A stretch of DNA of 64,000 nt from Lujinxingia sediminis (GCF_004005565.1 NZ_SADD01000004.1:267158-331157); one strand, 5' to 3'. Positions 1-8,904 are shown, counted from the stretch's first letter. A program made the numbers and translations. The notes: generated from the letters alone by a model not told the origin.

Positions 1-315
1 GCCCCAGGGATCAGCTTTGACTTCTTTGGTCAGCGGCGCCGGGCCCTGGGTCAGCTCGCTGAGCTCGTTGGGCAGGCGGTTCGGCGAGGTCGTCAGGTAG
101 AAGGTGTTCACCAGCTGGCTGAGCTGCTGGATCTCAATGGTCGCTTCGCGCTCGTTGGCCTTGTCGATCGCGCCGAACACGAACACACCGACCACGCCCA
201 TGATCGAGGCCATGATCGTGATCACGATCATGATCTCCACCAGCGTCATACCCCGGGCCGACTTGATGCTGGCCGCCGCCCGAACCATCTCTTCACGTCG
301 CTTCATCGTCTTCAT
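1..315 (-). CDS. gspG: GspG, type II secretion major pseudopilin (partial, 3' end outside window)
   Basis: Only the first 105 codons are inside the window. The product is the major pseudopilin that builds the short periplasmic piston of the type II secretion system. A positively charged leader ends in a prepilin peptidase site (ARG/MTLVEIMIV, cut after Gly), with Glu at +5 and a hydrophobic helix. The +1 residue is Met instead of the usual Phe. The following stretch (NTFYLTTSPNRLP, then DPWG) is typical of GspG. The start ATG at 315 has a GAGGAG ribosome site about nine bases upstream. It is the last visible gene of the gspC-D-E-F-G operon, 108 bp after gspF. Confidence 0.93.
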   Translation of the reverse strand, partial: MKTMKRREEMVRAAASIKSARGMTLVEIMIVITIMASIMGVVGVFVFGAIDKANEREATIEIQQLSQLVNTFYLTTSPNRLPNELSELTQGPAPLTKEVKADPWG

Positions 316-423
316 GGTCTTGCTCCTCGTGCTGTGAAAGCGCGTCCCATATTCGACGCGCGGGTTATGCAACTTCGTTGCCTTGCTTGAACGCGTTGCG
401 ACCGGGCCGACGCCCGGCCAGCT

Positions 424-1650
424 CTACATCACCGTCTGATTGAGCTTGAGAATGGGCATCATCACGGCAAACACGATCACCGCCACCGCCACACCCAGCC
501 CCACAATCATGATCGGCTCCAGAATCTTGGTCATCGCCTGAATGCGAATGTCGGTCTGCTGGGTGTAGCTGATCGCCACGTTCTCCAGCATCTCTTCGAG
601 CTGCCCGGAGGCCTCACCCACCGCGATCATATGCGTGACCAGCGGCGGAAACTCCCCCGAGCGCTTCAAGGGTTGCGCGATGCTCTCACCCTCGCGGATG
701 TTCACTCGCGCATCTTCAATCACCTCGACCAGGCGGGTGTTCCCCAGAATGTTTTTGACGATATCCATCGCCGTCAGAAGAGGCACCCCGCTGGCCAGCA
801 GCGTGGCCAGCGTGCTGGCAAAGCGCGAGATGGCGATCATCCGCACCAGCGGCCCGACCACGGGCGTCTTCAAGATAAAGCGGTCCCACTGACGGGTGCC
901 CTTCTCGGTGCGCTTCCACTGCACAAAGCCCACCACAACCCCGATCAAAAGCGGAAAGACCACAAACCAGTACCCGCTCAAGATGTTGCTGATCCCGATG
1001 AGCACCGAGGTGATCCAGGGCAACGCCGCCCCCTGATCCTCAAAGATCGAGGTGACCTTGGGAATCACGAAGGTAAAGATCAGCCCGAGCACCACAATGC
1101 CCACCACCATCATCAAGACCGGGTAGATCATCGCCCCGATCACCTTGCCCCGAAGTTCGATCTGCGCATCGAGGAAGTCCGTCAGCCGGCTGAGCACCAT
1201 ATCCAGGTTACCCGAGCTCTCTCCGGCCTTGACCATGTTGATGTAGAGGTTGCTGAAATGTTTGGGATGGTCGCTCAGAGCGTTGGCCAGGCTGGAGCCT
1301 TCGTTCACCTTACGGCGCACATCACTGAGCGTACGCTTGAGTTCCTCTTTTTCAGCCTGATCCGTCAGCGCGTTAAGCGCCTCCACCAGCGGGATGCCCG
1401 CACGAATCAGAGTGGCCATCTGGCGGGTGAGCACGGCGATGTCGCTGAGCGTGACCCGCTCCAGCATCTTGCGAAAATCCACATCACCGCTGCCGCCGGC
1501 CGCCCGCGAGCCTTTGCCCTCGAAGACCTCCGTCACAAAGATCCCGCGCGCCACCAGCGCCTGACGAAGCGCGTTCTGACTCTCGGCGTCGAGGATCCCC
1601 TTGACCGTCTTCCCGGCCTTATTCAGCCCTTTGTATTCGTAAACCGGCAT
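424..1650 (-). CDS. gspF: GspF, type II secretion inner-membrane platform protein
   Basis: A 408-residue protein, the usual length for GspF. It forms the inner-membrane platform that couples the GspE ATPase to pseudopilus growth. It starts MPVYEYKGLNKAGKTVKG, a hallmark of the family, and has two copies of the T2SSF domain (about residues 70-195 and 270-400). Each copy is followed by long hydrophobic segments, and the C-terminus ends in a membrane helix. It lies between gspE and gspG on the same strand. The paralogue PilC of the pilus system is at 50239-51450. Confidence 0.96.
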   Translation of the reverse strand: MPVYEYKGLNKAGKTVKGILDAESQNALRQALVARGIFVTEVFEGKGSRAAGGSGDVDFRKMLERVTLSDIAVLTRQMATLIRAGIPLVEALNALTDQAEKEELKRTLSDVRRKVNEGSSLANALSDHPKHFSNLYINMVKAGESSGNLDMVLSRLTDFLDAQIELRGKVIGAMIYPVLMMVVGIVVLGLIFTFVIPKVTSIFEDQGAALPWITSVLIGISNILSGYWFVVFPLLIGVVVGFVQWKRTEKGTRQWDRFILKTPVVGPLVRMIAISRFASTLATLLASGVPLLTAMDIVKNILGNTRLVEVIEDARVNIREGESIAQPLKRSGEFPPLVTHMIAVGEASGQLEEMLENVAISYTQQTDIRIQAMTKILEPIMIVGLGVAVAVIVFAVMMPILKLNQTVM

Positions 1651-1735
1651 ACCTGATTGCCCTTAGAGTCCGAGTCGTTGCGTCATCCACCTTTGCCCTG
1701 CCGCCACGATCTGGCGGAAGCGCGTCACGACGCCC

Positions 1736-3472
1736 CTACGCCTCCGCAAAGTCTTCCTGAGTCACGCGCATCACCTCTTCAATGGTGGTGCTTCCCGCCA
1801 GAATCTTCAGAGCGCCGTCATCGCGAAGGCTGCGCATGCCCTGACGCGCCGCTTCCTTCTTGATCGACCCGGCGTCAGCGCGGTTCATCACCAGACGGCG
1901 CACCTCATCCTCCACGCGCATGATCTCGTAGATGCCCATTCGCCCCTTATAGCCAAGGCCCAGGCAGTTGGGGCACTCGCTGTCTTCGCCCGGCTTAAAG
2001 AGATGCCCGCCGGTACGCTCGGCGACCACCGCCGGCGTCAGCCCCACCTCGGCCAGCTCCTCGGCCGTGGGCTGGTAGGCCACCTTGCATTCCCCGCAGA
2101 GTCGGCGCACAAGACGCTGCGCCAGCGAGCAGATCACCGTCGAGCTCACCAGAAAGGGCTCCACACCCATATCGGTCAGTCGCGTAAACGCACCGGCGGC
2201 GTCGTTGGTGTGCAGGGTCGAGAAGACCAGGTGACCGGTCAAAGAGGCCTGAATCGCCATCTCGGCCGTCTCCACGTCACGGATCTCGCCGACCATGATC
2301 ACGTCCGGATCGTGGCGAAGGTAGCTGCGCAAACCGGCGGCAAAGGTCAGCTGAATCTTCGGATTCACCTGCATCTGACTGATGCCCTCGAGCTGGTACT
2401 CGACCGGGTCTTCAATCGTGAGAATGTTCTTATCCGGACTGTTGATCTCGCTGAGCGCGCTGTAGAGCGTCGTCGTCTTACCGCTACCGGTGGGACCGGT
2501 GACCAGAACGATGCCGTGCGGGCGGAAGATCAGCCGCATCATGTCGCGAAGATGGTCCTCGGCCATGCCGATATCGCGCAGGTTCAAAAGCACCGCCGAC
2601 TTGTCGAGCAGACGCATCGTGATGCGCTCCCCGTGCACCGCCGGCGCCGTCGCCACACGAATGTCGATGTCTTTGCCCGCCATCTTGATGCGAATTCGAC
2701 CATCCTGCGGAAGGCGCTTCTCGGCGATATTGAGCCCTGCCATGATCTTGATGCGCGTGATGATCGAGGAGTGAAAACGCTTGGGCGGACTGGCCACCTC
2801 TTTGAGCACCCCGTCGATGCGAAAACGCACCGTGATCTCTTTGTCGCCGGCCTCAATATGAATATCGCTGGCACGCTCGCGCACCGACTGCACAAAGAGG
2901 CTGTTCACAAAGCGAATCACCGGCGCTTCATCATCATCGCCCGCATCAAGCAGGTCGTTGATGTCCAGACTCGCCTCTTCAGCGTGCGGGTTCTCCGCCT
3001 CATCAAGCTCATCGAGGCCCGCGCCAAGCTGGCGGCTCTTGCGATCAAACGCCTTGTTGATCGCCTCCTGCAACGCCCCGGTGGGAACCACCACCGGGAG
3101 CGCCTCCATACCGGTCAGAAAGCGCACCTCATCGAGCACCTCCACCGCCAGGGGATCATCGGTGGCCACAAGCACATGGCCGCGACGCATATCAAAGGGA
3201 AGCACCCCGTGGTCGCGTGCCCACCCCAGCTGCAGACGCTCCAGGAGCATCAGGTCGATGGCATCGGCTTCGATCTTGGGCTCGTAGGGGTAGTCCAGCT
3301 GGCGCGAGAGGGCCATGGCCACATCCTCATCACTGACGAGCTCCAGCTCGCGCAGCACCTCGCCAATGCGACCGCCCTTTTCAGCCTGCATCTTCAGGCC
3401 ACGCTGCAGCCCGGCAGGCTCCAGCTTGCCCAGCTGCATCAAGATCTCGCCAAGTGGCTGACGGTTATACAT
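1736..3472 (-). CDS. gspE: GspE, type II secretion ATPase
   Basis: A 578-residue cytoplasmic hexameric ATPase that powers pseudopilus assembly. An N-terminal T2SSE_N domain (about 1-150) precedes the ATPase core with Walker A GPTGSGKTTT (residues 326-335), Asp and His boxes (EDPVEYQLEG, STLHTNDAAGAFTRL) and a Walker B region (IMVGEIRD). A Cys tetrad (CGEC then CPNC, around 490-520) forms the zinc-binding CM domain found in GspE and PilB. It begins 3 bp after the gspD stop and is probably translationally coupled to it. PilB at 47262-48971 is the paralogue; the gsp neighbourhood assigns this copy to type II secretion. Confidence 0.96.
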   Translation of the reverse strand: MYNRQPLGEILMQLGKLEPAGLQRGLKMQAEKGGRIGEVLRELELVSDEDVAMALSRQLDYPYEPKIEADAIDLMLLERLQLGWARDHGVLPFDMRRGHVLVATDDPLAVEVLDEVRFLTGMEALPVVVPTGALQEAINKAFDRKSRQLGAGLDELDEAENPHAEEASLDINDLLDAGDDDEAPVIRFVNSLFVQSVRERASDIHIEAGDKEITVRFRIDGVLKEVASPPKRFHSSIITRIKIMAGLNIAEKRLPQDGRIRIKMAGKDIDIRVATAPAVHGERITMRLLDKSAVLLNLRDIGMAEDHLRDMMRLIFRPHGIVLVTGPTGSGKTTTLYSALSEINSPDKNILTIEDPVEYQLEGISQMQVNPKIQLTFAAGLRSYLRHDPDVIMVGEIRDVETAEMAIQASLTGHLVFSTLHTNDAAGAFTRLTDMGVEPFLVSSTVICSLAQRLVRRLCGECKVAYQPTAEELAEVGLTPAVVAERTGGHLFKPGEDSECPNCLGLGYKGRMGIYEIMRVEDEVRRLVMNRADAGSIKKEAARQGMRSLRDDGALKILAGSTTIEEVMRVTQEDFAEA

Positions 3473-3475
3473 GCC

Positions 3476-6136
3476 TTACTCCTCGCCCGCGGGCTGCGCA
3501 TCCACAGGCGCTTCACCGCCCTCGGCGGGCGTCTGTGTCCCCTCAGCCGGCGCGGCGCTCTCCGCCTCCGAGCCTCCCAGAATGCGGAAGCGCGGTCCCT
3601 GATCTTCGAATTGCTCAAGCACCTGCTGGCGGGCCTCCTCCTGGGTAACCGCGCTGTCCAGACGACGCCGCATCCGCTCCACAAGCCCGCTCTTCTTCTG
3701 GAAGTTCACCGTCGCCATGTACTCCATGTTGCGGTTGGCAAAGAGACGCATCAGCTCACGGCGCTCTTCCATCTTGCGCTCGTAGATCTTCTGCATGTCC
3801 TCCTCACCCTCGATGATGTAGGGCGTGAGCATCAGCACAAGGTTCTGCTTGGTCGTCCGCGTGCTGGTGTTGCGGAAGAGCAAACCCACCACCGGGATAT
3901 CCCCCAGGAACGGGACTTTATTGATCGTCTCGTTCTCGACATCGCGCATCAGCCCGCCAATAACGATCGTGGACTGGTCGCGCACCAGCACCGTGGTGCT
4001 GATGTTGCGCAAGGTCCGCGTCGGAGGGGCCCCGTCCGTCAGACCGCCGGCGCCTTTAAGGTCGCTGACCTCCTGGTTGACCTCCAGGCGTACGTAGTCG
4101 CTCTCGTTGATCTGCGGAACGATGCGCAACATGATGCCAATATCTTCGTAATCAAACTGGGGCAGAAATCCTCCGCCGAGTCCTCCTAGGAGCCCGGCCG
4201 CGCCGCCCAACCCTCCCAGCGCGCTGCTCAGTCCGCTGGCTGCGCCTCCCGCCAGCCCTCCAAGCCCGAGAATACTTCCAAGCCCGCCACCGACTCCCGC
4301 CGAGCGCGGAATCGGAATGCGGTCCCCAACCTCGATCTCGGCCTCTTCGTTATCCATCGTCAAAATCGACGGCGTCGACAGCACGTTAATCGAGTTATCT
4401 GACTGACTTGCCTGCAAGAGGAGCGCGAAGGCAGGCAACGAAATCGCCGTCCCCGGCACGGTCAAGATGGGCCCCAGAAGGCTCAGGCTCGCGCCCGCCC
4501 CTCCTTCCGTCAGCTCACCAAGACCGCCAAAATTGCTCGAGCCCAGCCCGAAGCCCTGCGTGCTCTCAATCGCCCCCGAAGCGAGCGCCTGATCGGGGAT
4601 CAAGAAGCCCAGATCCCGGGCGAGCCCGCTGGTCGCACCCACCTCAAGCTGACGGTCGACGTCAACGCCGATCTCCATGATGACCGCCTCGACGTACACC
4701 TGGCGGCGCGGCGCATCGAGCTGGTCGATGACCCGCTCCAGCGCCACGTAGTCACGCGGCGAGGCCACCACCACCAGCGCATTGGTCGGCTGGTAGGCCG
4801 TGATCTGCACCTCGCCCTGCAAAATCGAACCGACTGTTGCGGCGTCTGCGGCCGGCTGGCGCTGAGCCTGACCGCCCCGCTGGTTCTGTTGCGACTGCAC
4901 TCCGCTGGCCAGCTGGCTCAAGGTCTGCGAGAGCTCCTCGGCGCTGGCGTACTCCAGAAACTTCACATGCACCTGACCGCCCACCGCGGTGGGCACATCC
5001 AGGATCTCGATCATCTCGCGGATGCGCTGAAAGGAGCGCTCGTTGGAGACGATGATCAACTGATTGGTACGCTCATCAGCGATGATCTCGGTGATCTGCA
5101 CATCGAGCGTGCCGCTTTCAGCCGAGGCGGACTCTTCGGCCCCCTGATTGGGCGATGCGCGGCGCGCCCGTGCCGCGGCACGACGCTGCGCGGCCGTCTG
5201 GGGCTGGGCGCTTGAGCCGCCGCCGTCGCCGCTGTCGAAGATCTCCTTGAGCCGCTCCGAGACCTCCGTCGCGTCGGCATGCAGCACCCGATACACATAG
5301 AGGTTTGAGGCACCCTCGCCCTGGTCAAGACGCTCCACCATCGACTGAATCCGGCGCAGGTTCGCGGCGTTCTCGGTGATGATCAGGCTGGAGCCATAAG
5401 GAACCACCGAGGCGCTCGACGAGAGGAAGTTGGAGATCACCTCCTGAATCTCACCGACCTCGGCACGTTCCACCGGCACGATCGCGGTGACCATGCGCGA
5501 CTCATTGGGGATGACGTCGCCGCCCTCATAGGCACGCTGCGGCTCGGAGATCGCCGCCCCGCTCTCCACGATCTTCAGGAAGTTGCCCATCGGCACCACC
5601 GTCAGACCGTTCATGCTCAAGGCCGCCAGAAACGCACGGTAGCCCTCGGCCAGCGTGATCTCCTCCGGCGCCATGATCGTGATGGTTTTGTTGGCCTGCA
5701 GGCTGTCGGCGATGATGAAGTTGATGTTCATCGCTCCCGAGAAGAACTTGACCACGTCTTCCAGGCTGGACTGACGAAAGTCGATCGTCACCCGCGTATT
5801 CGCCGGGGTACGACGCGCCCGAAAGCCCGGATCAAAGTTCGGCGGCAGGTTGAACTGCTCCTGCCAGCTCTGCTCCTGGCGTTGCCCCTGGGACTGGTCC
5901 TGCTGCCCCTGGGCCGGGCGCACCTGGCCCGACTCCCCGCGAGAGTTTCGCTCCAGCACCGCCGGCTCATCGGAGCTGGCCGCCCCCTGGGCAAAAGCCT
6001 GCGGCGCCATCGCCAGCACCAGCGCTCCGGCGATCACCCCAACCATCGCGCGGCGTCGCCCGCCGCTTCTGCTCTTGTTTACTGCCTGGTTCACGGTCAT
6101 CTCGTGCTTGTGAAGGTTCAAAACGTTCAATCGCAT
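3476..6136 (-). CDS. gspD: GspD, type II secretion outer-membrane secretin
   Basis: An 886-residue secretin that forms the outer-membrane pore. It has a long basic n-region and hydrophobic signal peptide ending near AFAQG (about residues 30-50), a Gln/Arg-rich linker, N0 and three N-domains (about 105-480), and then the secretin core with VPFLGDIPVVGLLFR near residue 740. A Gly/Ala/Leu-rich insert of roughly 45 residues (about 611-659) sits where the central gate hairpin normally lies. The C-terminus is a Gln/Glu/Pro/Ala-rich tail. ATG 6136 is used; ATG 6100 is also possible and still leaves a signal peptide. Confidence 0.95.
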   Translation of the reverse strand: MRLNVLNLHKHEMTVNQAVNKSRSGGRRRAMVGVIAGALVLAMAPQAFAQGAASSDEPAVLERNSRGESGQVRPAQGQQDQSQGQRQEQSWQEQFNLPPNFDPGFRARRTPANTRVTIDFRQSSLEDVVKFFSGAMNINFIIADSLQANKTITIMAPEEITLAEGYRAFLAALSMNGLTVVPMGNFLKIVESGAAISEPQRAYEGGDVIPNESRMVTAIVPVERAEVGEIQEVISNFLSSSASVVPYGSSLIITENAANLRRIQSMVERLDQGEGASNLYVYRVLHADATEVSERLKEIFDSGDGGGSSAQPQTAAQRRAAARARRASPNQGAEESASAESGTLDVQITEIIADERTNQLIIVSNERSFQRIREMIEILDVPTAVGGQVHVKFLEYASAEELSQTLSQLASGVQSQQNQRGGQAQRQPAADAATVGSILQGEVQITAYQPTNALVVVASPRDYVALERVIDQLDAPRRQVYVEAVIMEIGVDVDRQLEVGATSGLARDLGFLIPDQALASGAIESTQGFGLGSSNFGGLGELTEGGAGASLSLLGPILTVPGTAISLPAFALLLQASQSDNSINVLSTPSILTMDNEEAEIEVGDRIPIPRSAGVGGGLGSILGLGGLAGGAASGLSSALGGLGGAAGLLGGLGGGFLPQFDYEDIGIMLRIVPQINESDYVRLEVNQEVSDLKGAGGLTDGAPPTRTLRNISTTVLVRDQSTIVIGGLMRDVENETINKVPFLGDIPVVGLLFRNTSTRTTKQNLVLMLTPYIIEGEEDMQKIYERKMEERRELMRLFANRNMEYMATVNFQKKSGLVERMRRRLDSAVTQEEARQQVLEQFEDQGPRFRILGGSEAESAAPAEGTQTPAEGGEAPVDAQPAGEE

Positions 6137-6211
6137 TATCGTCTCATTCGCCCCGTGCGCCTTCGGCGCCTGAGAGGCGTTGATTTCAGCTTTTAAGAAG
6201 CCCTGCCGGCC

Positions 6212-7261
6212 TTATTCAATGGTGTATTCCATCTTCTCGGTACGCCCGCGCCGCTCAATCTCAATGACCACGTTGTTCTCGCTGCGCAGCTTCTCAAGCA
6301 GCTCCAACGCCTGACGCTGGTTGGTGATCGGGGTGCCATTGACCGACTGAATGATGTCACCGCTGCGAATACCCATCTGCGAATAGAAGCTGCTCGGGGT
6401 AACCCCGACCATTCGCAATCCGCTGGGCTCTCCGTCACGGTAGTTGGGCATCACGCGTGCCTGACGGGTGAGCGCGGCCGGGTCGGCGAGTTGACGCTCC
6501 ACCATCGAGCGGTCGACCTTAAAGGAGTTGGGGCCCTGGCGTTCCACGCCGCTGGCCGCGTTGGTGGCCTCAGCGTTGGTTGGCTCCGCCTTGACCGCCG
6601 CGCTTTTCCCGACGGTGGGGCTGCGCACCTCGCCGGACGTGCGCGAGTTGTTGGCCGTCGAGCGCGACGCCGTCGCAGCCGGATCGCCGCTGGTAGCCCC
6701 CTCCATGCGAATGAATTCGAGCTGGCCGTTGCGCTCCACGAAGACGCGATCGCGGCGAATCTCCACAACCTCTGCGCCCTCGGCAATCAGATCGCCGACG
6801 CCCACCATCATCGTCTTGTTCTGGCCGCCATCTTTGATCATCGCCATGGACCAGCGCGGATTACTCGCCACCATCACACCGCTCAGGGTCATGTTCAGGT
6901 CGCTGGCCACCGGCACATCGTCGCCAACCTCCCCGCCCTCAGGTGCCGGCACACACTGGCCCGCTTCACAGACCTCGCCCTCGCCACACCCCTCCGGGCA
7001 CACATTCGGGTCGACGACCTCCGGGCAGCCAAAAAGGCAACGCTCGGTGATGTCCGCCTTCCAGCTCTGTGCGCGGTCGGGTCGCTGACTCTGACGCTCA
7101 CTCTGCTGGCGCATCGCCTCGTAATTCGGCGCCTCCGGCACCGTAAAAGGCGCCAGCTGACTGGCCACAAACCCGTTGACCATCAGCGCCGACAACAGCG
7201 ACCCCATCCCGAGCAACCCCAGGTTGATGACGCTCTGATATTTTCGAAAAAACGCTTCCAT
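6212..7261 (-). CDS. gspC: GspC, type II secretion clamp protein with PDZ domain and a Cys-rich insert
   Basis: A 349-residue bitopic inner-membrane protein that links the GspF/L/M platform to the secretin. One membrane helix lies at about residues 10-35 (after MEAFFRKYQ), followed by a homology region (SDLNMTLSGVMVASNPRWSMAMI) and a C-terminal PDZ domain (about 245-345, with GIRSGDIIQSVNGTPI). The odd part is a six-cysteine segment (Cys 75, 79, 88, 92, 98, 103) just after the membrane helix. It resembles small disulfide knots of myxobacterial surface proteins and is not normal for GspC. I chose ATG 7261 because the upstream in-frame extension is basic and precedes the helix without purpose. 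First gene of the gsp operon. Confidence 0.9.
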   Translation of the reverse strand: MEAFFRKYQSVINLGLLGMGSLLSALMVNGFVASQLAPFTVPEAPNYEAMRQQSERQSQRPDRAQSWKADITERCLFGCPEVVDPNVCPEGCGEGEVCEAGQCVPAPEGGEVGDDVPVASDLNMTLSGVMVASNPRWSMAMIKDGGQNKTMMVGVGDLIAEGAEVVEIRRDRVFVERNGQLEFIRMEGATSGDPAATASRSTANNSRTSGEVRSPTVGKSAAVKAEPTNAEATNAASGVERQGPNSFKVDRSMVERQLADPAALTRQARVMPNYRDGEPSGLRMVGVTPSSFYSQMGIRSGDIIQSVNGTPITNQRQALELLEKLRSENNVVIEIERRGRTEKMEYTIE

Positions 7262-7341
7262 AACTCTCGTCTCATCGCGGCAGGTGCGCGCAGCTCTCAC
7301 GCGCCCTCAGACATCGGTGCAAGGACGCCGCAGGGGAGCTT

Positions 7342-7357
7342 TGCAAAAACCACGCCA
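7342..7357 (-). promoter_or_regulatory. Predicted sigma-54 (-24/-12) promoter of the gsp operon
   Basis: Read on the minus strand the site is TGGCGTGGTTTTTGCA. The GG and GC dinucleotides have exactly the ten-base separation required for sigma-54 promoters (consensus TGGCACG-N4-TTGCA). The predicted start is near 7331, giving a leader of about 70 nt before gspC. The DNA between it and the upstream palindromes (7361-7450) is AT-rich, as expected for a bendable, possibly IHF-bound loop. Confidence 0.72.
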
Positions 7358-7489
7358 AAACCCTAAAAATGCGTTCCATCTATCCCCCTCAACACCGATT
7401 CACCCTTGATTTATGCGATCTTTTTAAAGGTTCGTGCTCCAAACATTTTTCTCAAACGACGCTCCTGCGGTCCCCCTTTACGGCGTCAA

Positions 7490-7508
7490 AATTGACATTT
7501 TGTCAATT
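7490..7508. promoter_or_regulatory. Palindromic upstream activator site 1 for gsp
   Basis: AATTGACATTTTGTCAATT is a perfect 8-3-8 palindrome centred at 7499, about 168 bp upstream of the predicted sigma-54 start of gspC. Position and symmetry fit an NtrC-family dimer site; the activator gene itself ends 56 bp away. Confidence 0.68.
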
Positions 7509-7530
7509 GCCTCGCGATCCCGGCCTGAGC

Positions 7531-7547
7531 ACTGACATTTTGTCAAT
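7531..7547. promoter_or_regulatory. Palindromic upstream activator site 2 for gsp
   Basis: ACTGACATTTTGTCAAT repeats the core TGACATTTTGTCA of site 1. The centres (7499 and 7539) are exactly 40 bp apart, close to four helical turns, so two dimers would sit on the same DNA face. That is the usual design for cooperative binding of bacterial enhancer-binding proteins. Confidence 0.65.
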
Positions 7548-7563
7548 CCGGCCGCTCTCGCGC

Positions 7564-8904
7564 TCAAAGTTTGCGATAAATCGTCCGCGTCGCGATGCCC
7601 AGCAGTTTGGCCGCGAGGTTTTTATCGCCCTGAGTCATCTTGAGCGTTTCGTGCAGCACCCGCTTTTCTATCTCTTCGAGCGATGTTCCCAGCGGAATGG
7701 TGATATGCCGCGACTCCGCCGGACGCTCCACAAGCTGCGCGGGCAGGTCATCGACGTCGATCTTTTCGTCGCGATCGAGCACCACCGCGCGCTCTACCAC
7801 GTTCTCCAACTCCCGCACATTGCCCGGCCAGTGGTAGGCCTCCATCGCCTGAAGCGCCTCGGGGGTGAAGCCGGCGATCTGGCGATGGTTCTTCTCGTTG
7901 TAGCGCCTTAAAAAATGCTCACTGAGCAGGGGCACATCCTCCATGCGATGGCGCAGGGGCGGGATCTTGATATCGATGACATTTAGTCGATAGTAAAGAT
8001 CTTCACGAAACGTCCCCTCCCGAAGCTCTGCCTCCAGATCTTTATGCGTCGCCGCCACCACCCGCACATCGACCCGGGTGGGCGTGTTGGAGCCCAGGCG
8101 CTCAAAGGTCCCCTCCTGCAGCACCCTCAAGAGCTTCACCTGCACCTGTGGCGAGAGCTCGCCAATCTCATCGAGAAAGAGCGTGCCGCCGTCGGCAGCT
8201 TCGAAACGACCGATCTTACGCTGCGTCGCACCGGTAAACGCCCCCTTCTCGTAGCCAAAAAGCTCGCTCTCCAGGAGCGCTTCAGGCAGCGCCGCGCAGT
8301 TAATCGTCACAAAGGGCTTATCGGCGCGCTTGCTCAATCTCCCGATCATCCGTGCGAAAAGCTCTTTCCCGGTTCCACTCTCCCCGGTGATTAACACCGT
8401 GGCGTCGCTGGGCGCGACCTGACGCACCCGACCAACCGCCTCGCGCATCAGCGCGGCCTGCCCCACCACGCTGCGCTCCTCCTCCAGATCGGCCAGACGC
8501 GCTTTGAGTTCGCGGTTTTCCTCGACCAACGCCTGACGCTCCAGGGCCTGTCGCACCGCCTTTAAGATCGTGGCGCGCTTGATTGGCTTGGCCACAAAAT
8601 CATACGCCCCCTCCTTCATGCCCAACACCGCGCGCTCCACCGTGCCAAACGCCGTCATCAAGATGACCTCGGCCTGAGGCTGAAGCGTCTGCACCAGCTT
8701 AAGCAGATCCATCCCGTCGATATCCGGCATCATCAGGTCGGTGAGCACCAGCTCAAAACGCTGCTCGCGCAACAGATCCAGCGCCTCTTGCCCGCCTGTG
8801 GCCGTGGCCACCTGGTAGCCCTCCTTCAAAAAAAGGCGCTCCAGGGTCTTGAGGTGGGCGACCTCATCGTCCACCAGCAAAAGGCGCGCTTGATGTGCGT
8901 CCAT
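7564..8904 (-). CDS. Sigma-54-dependent response regulator (NtrC family)
   Basis: A 446-residue three-domain activator. The receiver domain (1-120) has acidic pocket DD12-13, phospho-acceptor Asp56 and Lys in VAKPIKR. The AAA+ domain has Walker A GESGTGKE, the sigma-54 contact motif GAFTGA and LFLDEIGEL. A Fis-type helix-turn-helix (LAAKLLGIATRTIYRKL) ends the protein. ATG 8904 is chosen because GGAG lies five bases upstream and the receiver fold begins right after it. No histidine kinase gene is adjacent, so it is an orphan here. It is transcribed in the same direction as gspC, which starts 302 bp downstream past the two palindromes, and it probably drives that operon. Confidence 0.92.
   Translation of the reverse strand: MDAHQARLLLVDDEVAHLKTLERLFLKEGYQVATATGGQEALDLLREQRFELVLTDLMMPDIDGMDLLKLVQTLQPQAEVILMTAFGTVERAVLGMKEGAYDFVAKPIKRATILKAVRQALERQALVEENRELKARLADLEEERSVVGQAALMREAVGRVRQVAPSDATVLITGESGTGKELFARMIGRLSKRADKPFVTINCAALPEALLESELFGYEKGAFTGATQRKIGRFEAADGGTLFLDEIGELSPQVQVKLLRVLQEGTFERLGSNTPTRVDVRVVAATHKDLEAELREGTFREDLYYRLNVIDIKIPPLRHRMEDVPLLSEHFLRRYNEKNHRQIAGFTPEALQAMEAYHWPGNVRELENVVERAVVLDRDEKIDVDDLPAQLVERPAESRHITIPLGTSLEEIEKRVLHETLKMTQGDKNLAAKLLGIATRTIYRKL

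Noticed and set aside
2003..4189. A 728-codon open frame antisense to gspE and gspD
   Set aside because: Very His/Arg/Leu-rich composition, no motif, and the opposite strand encodes two clear secretion proteins.
7492..7546. TTGACA of the gsp palindromes as sigma-70 -35 boxes
   Set aside because: No -10 element lies at 16-18 bp on either strand, and the symmetry and 40-bp spacing fit an activator site instead.
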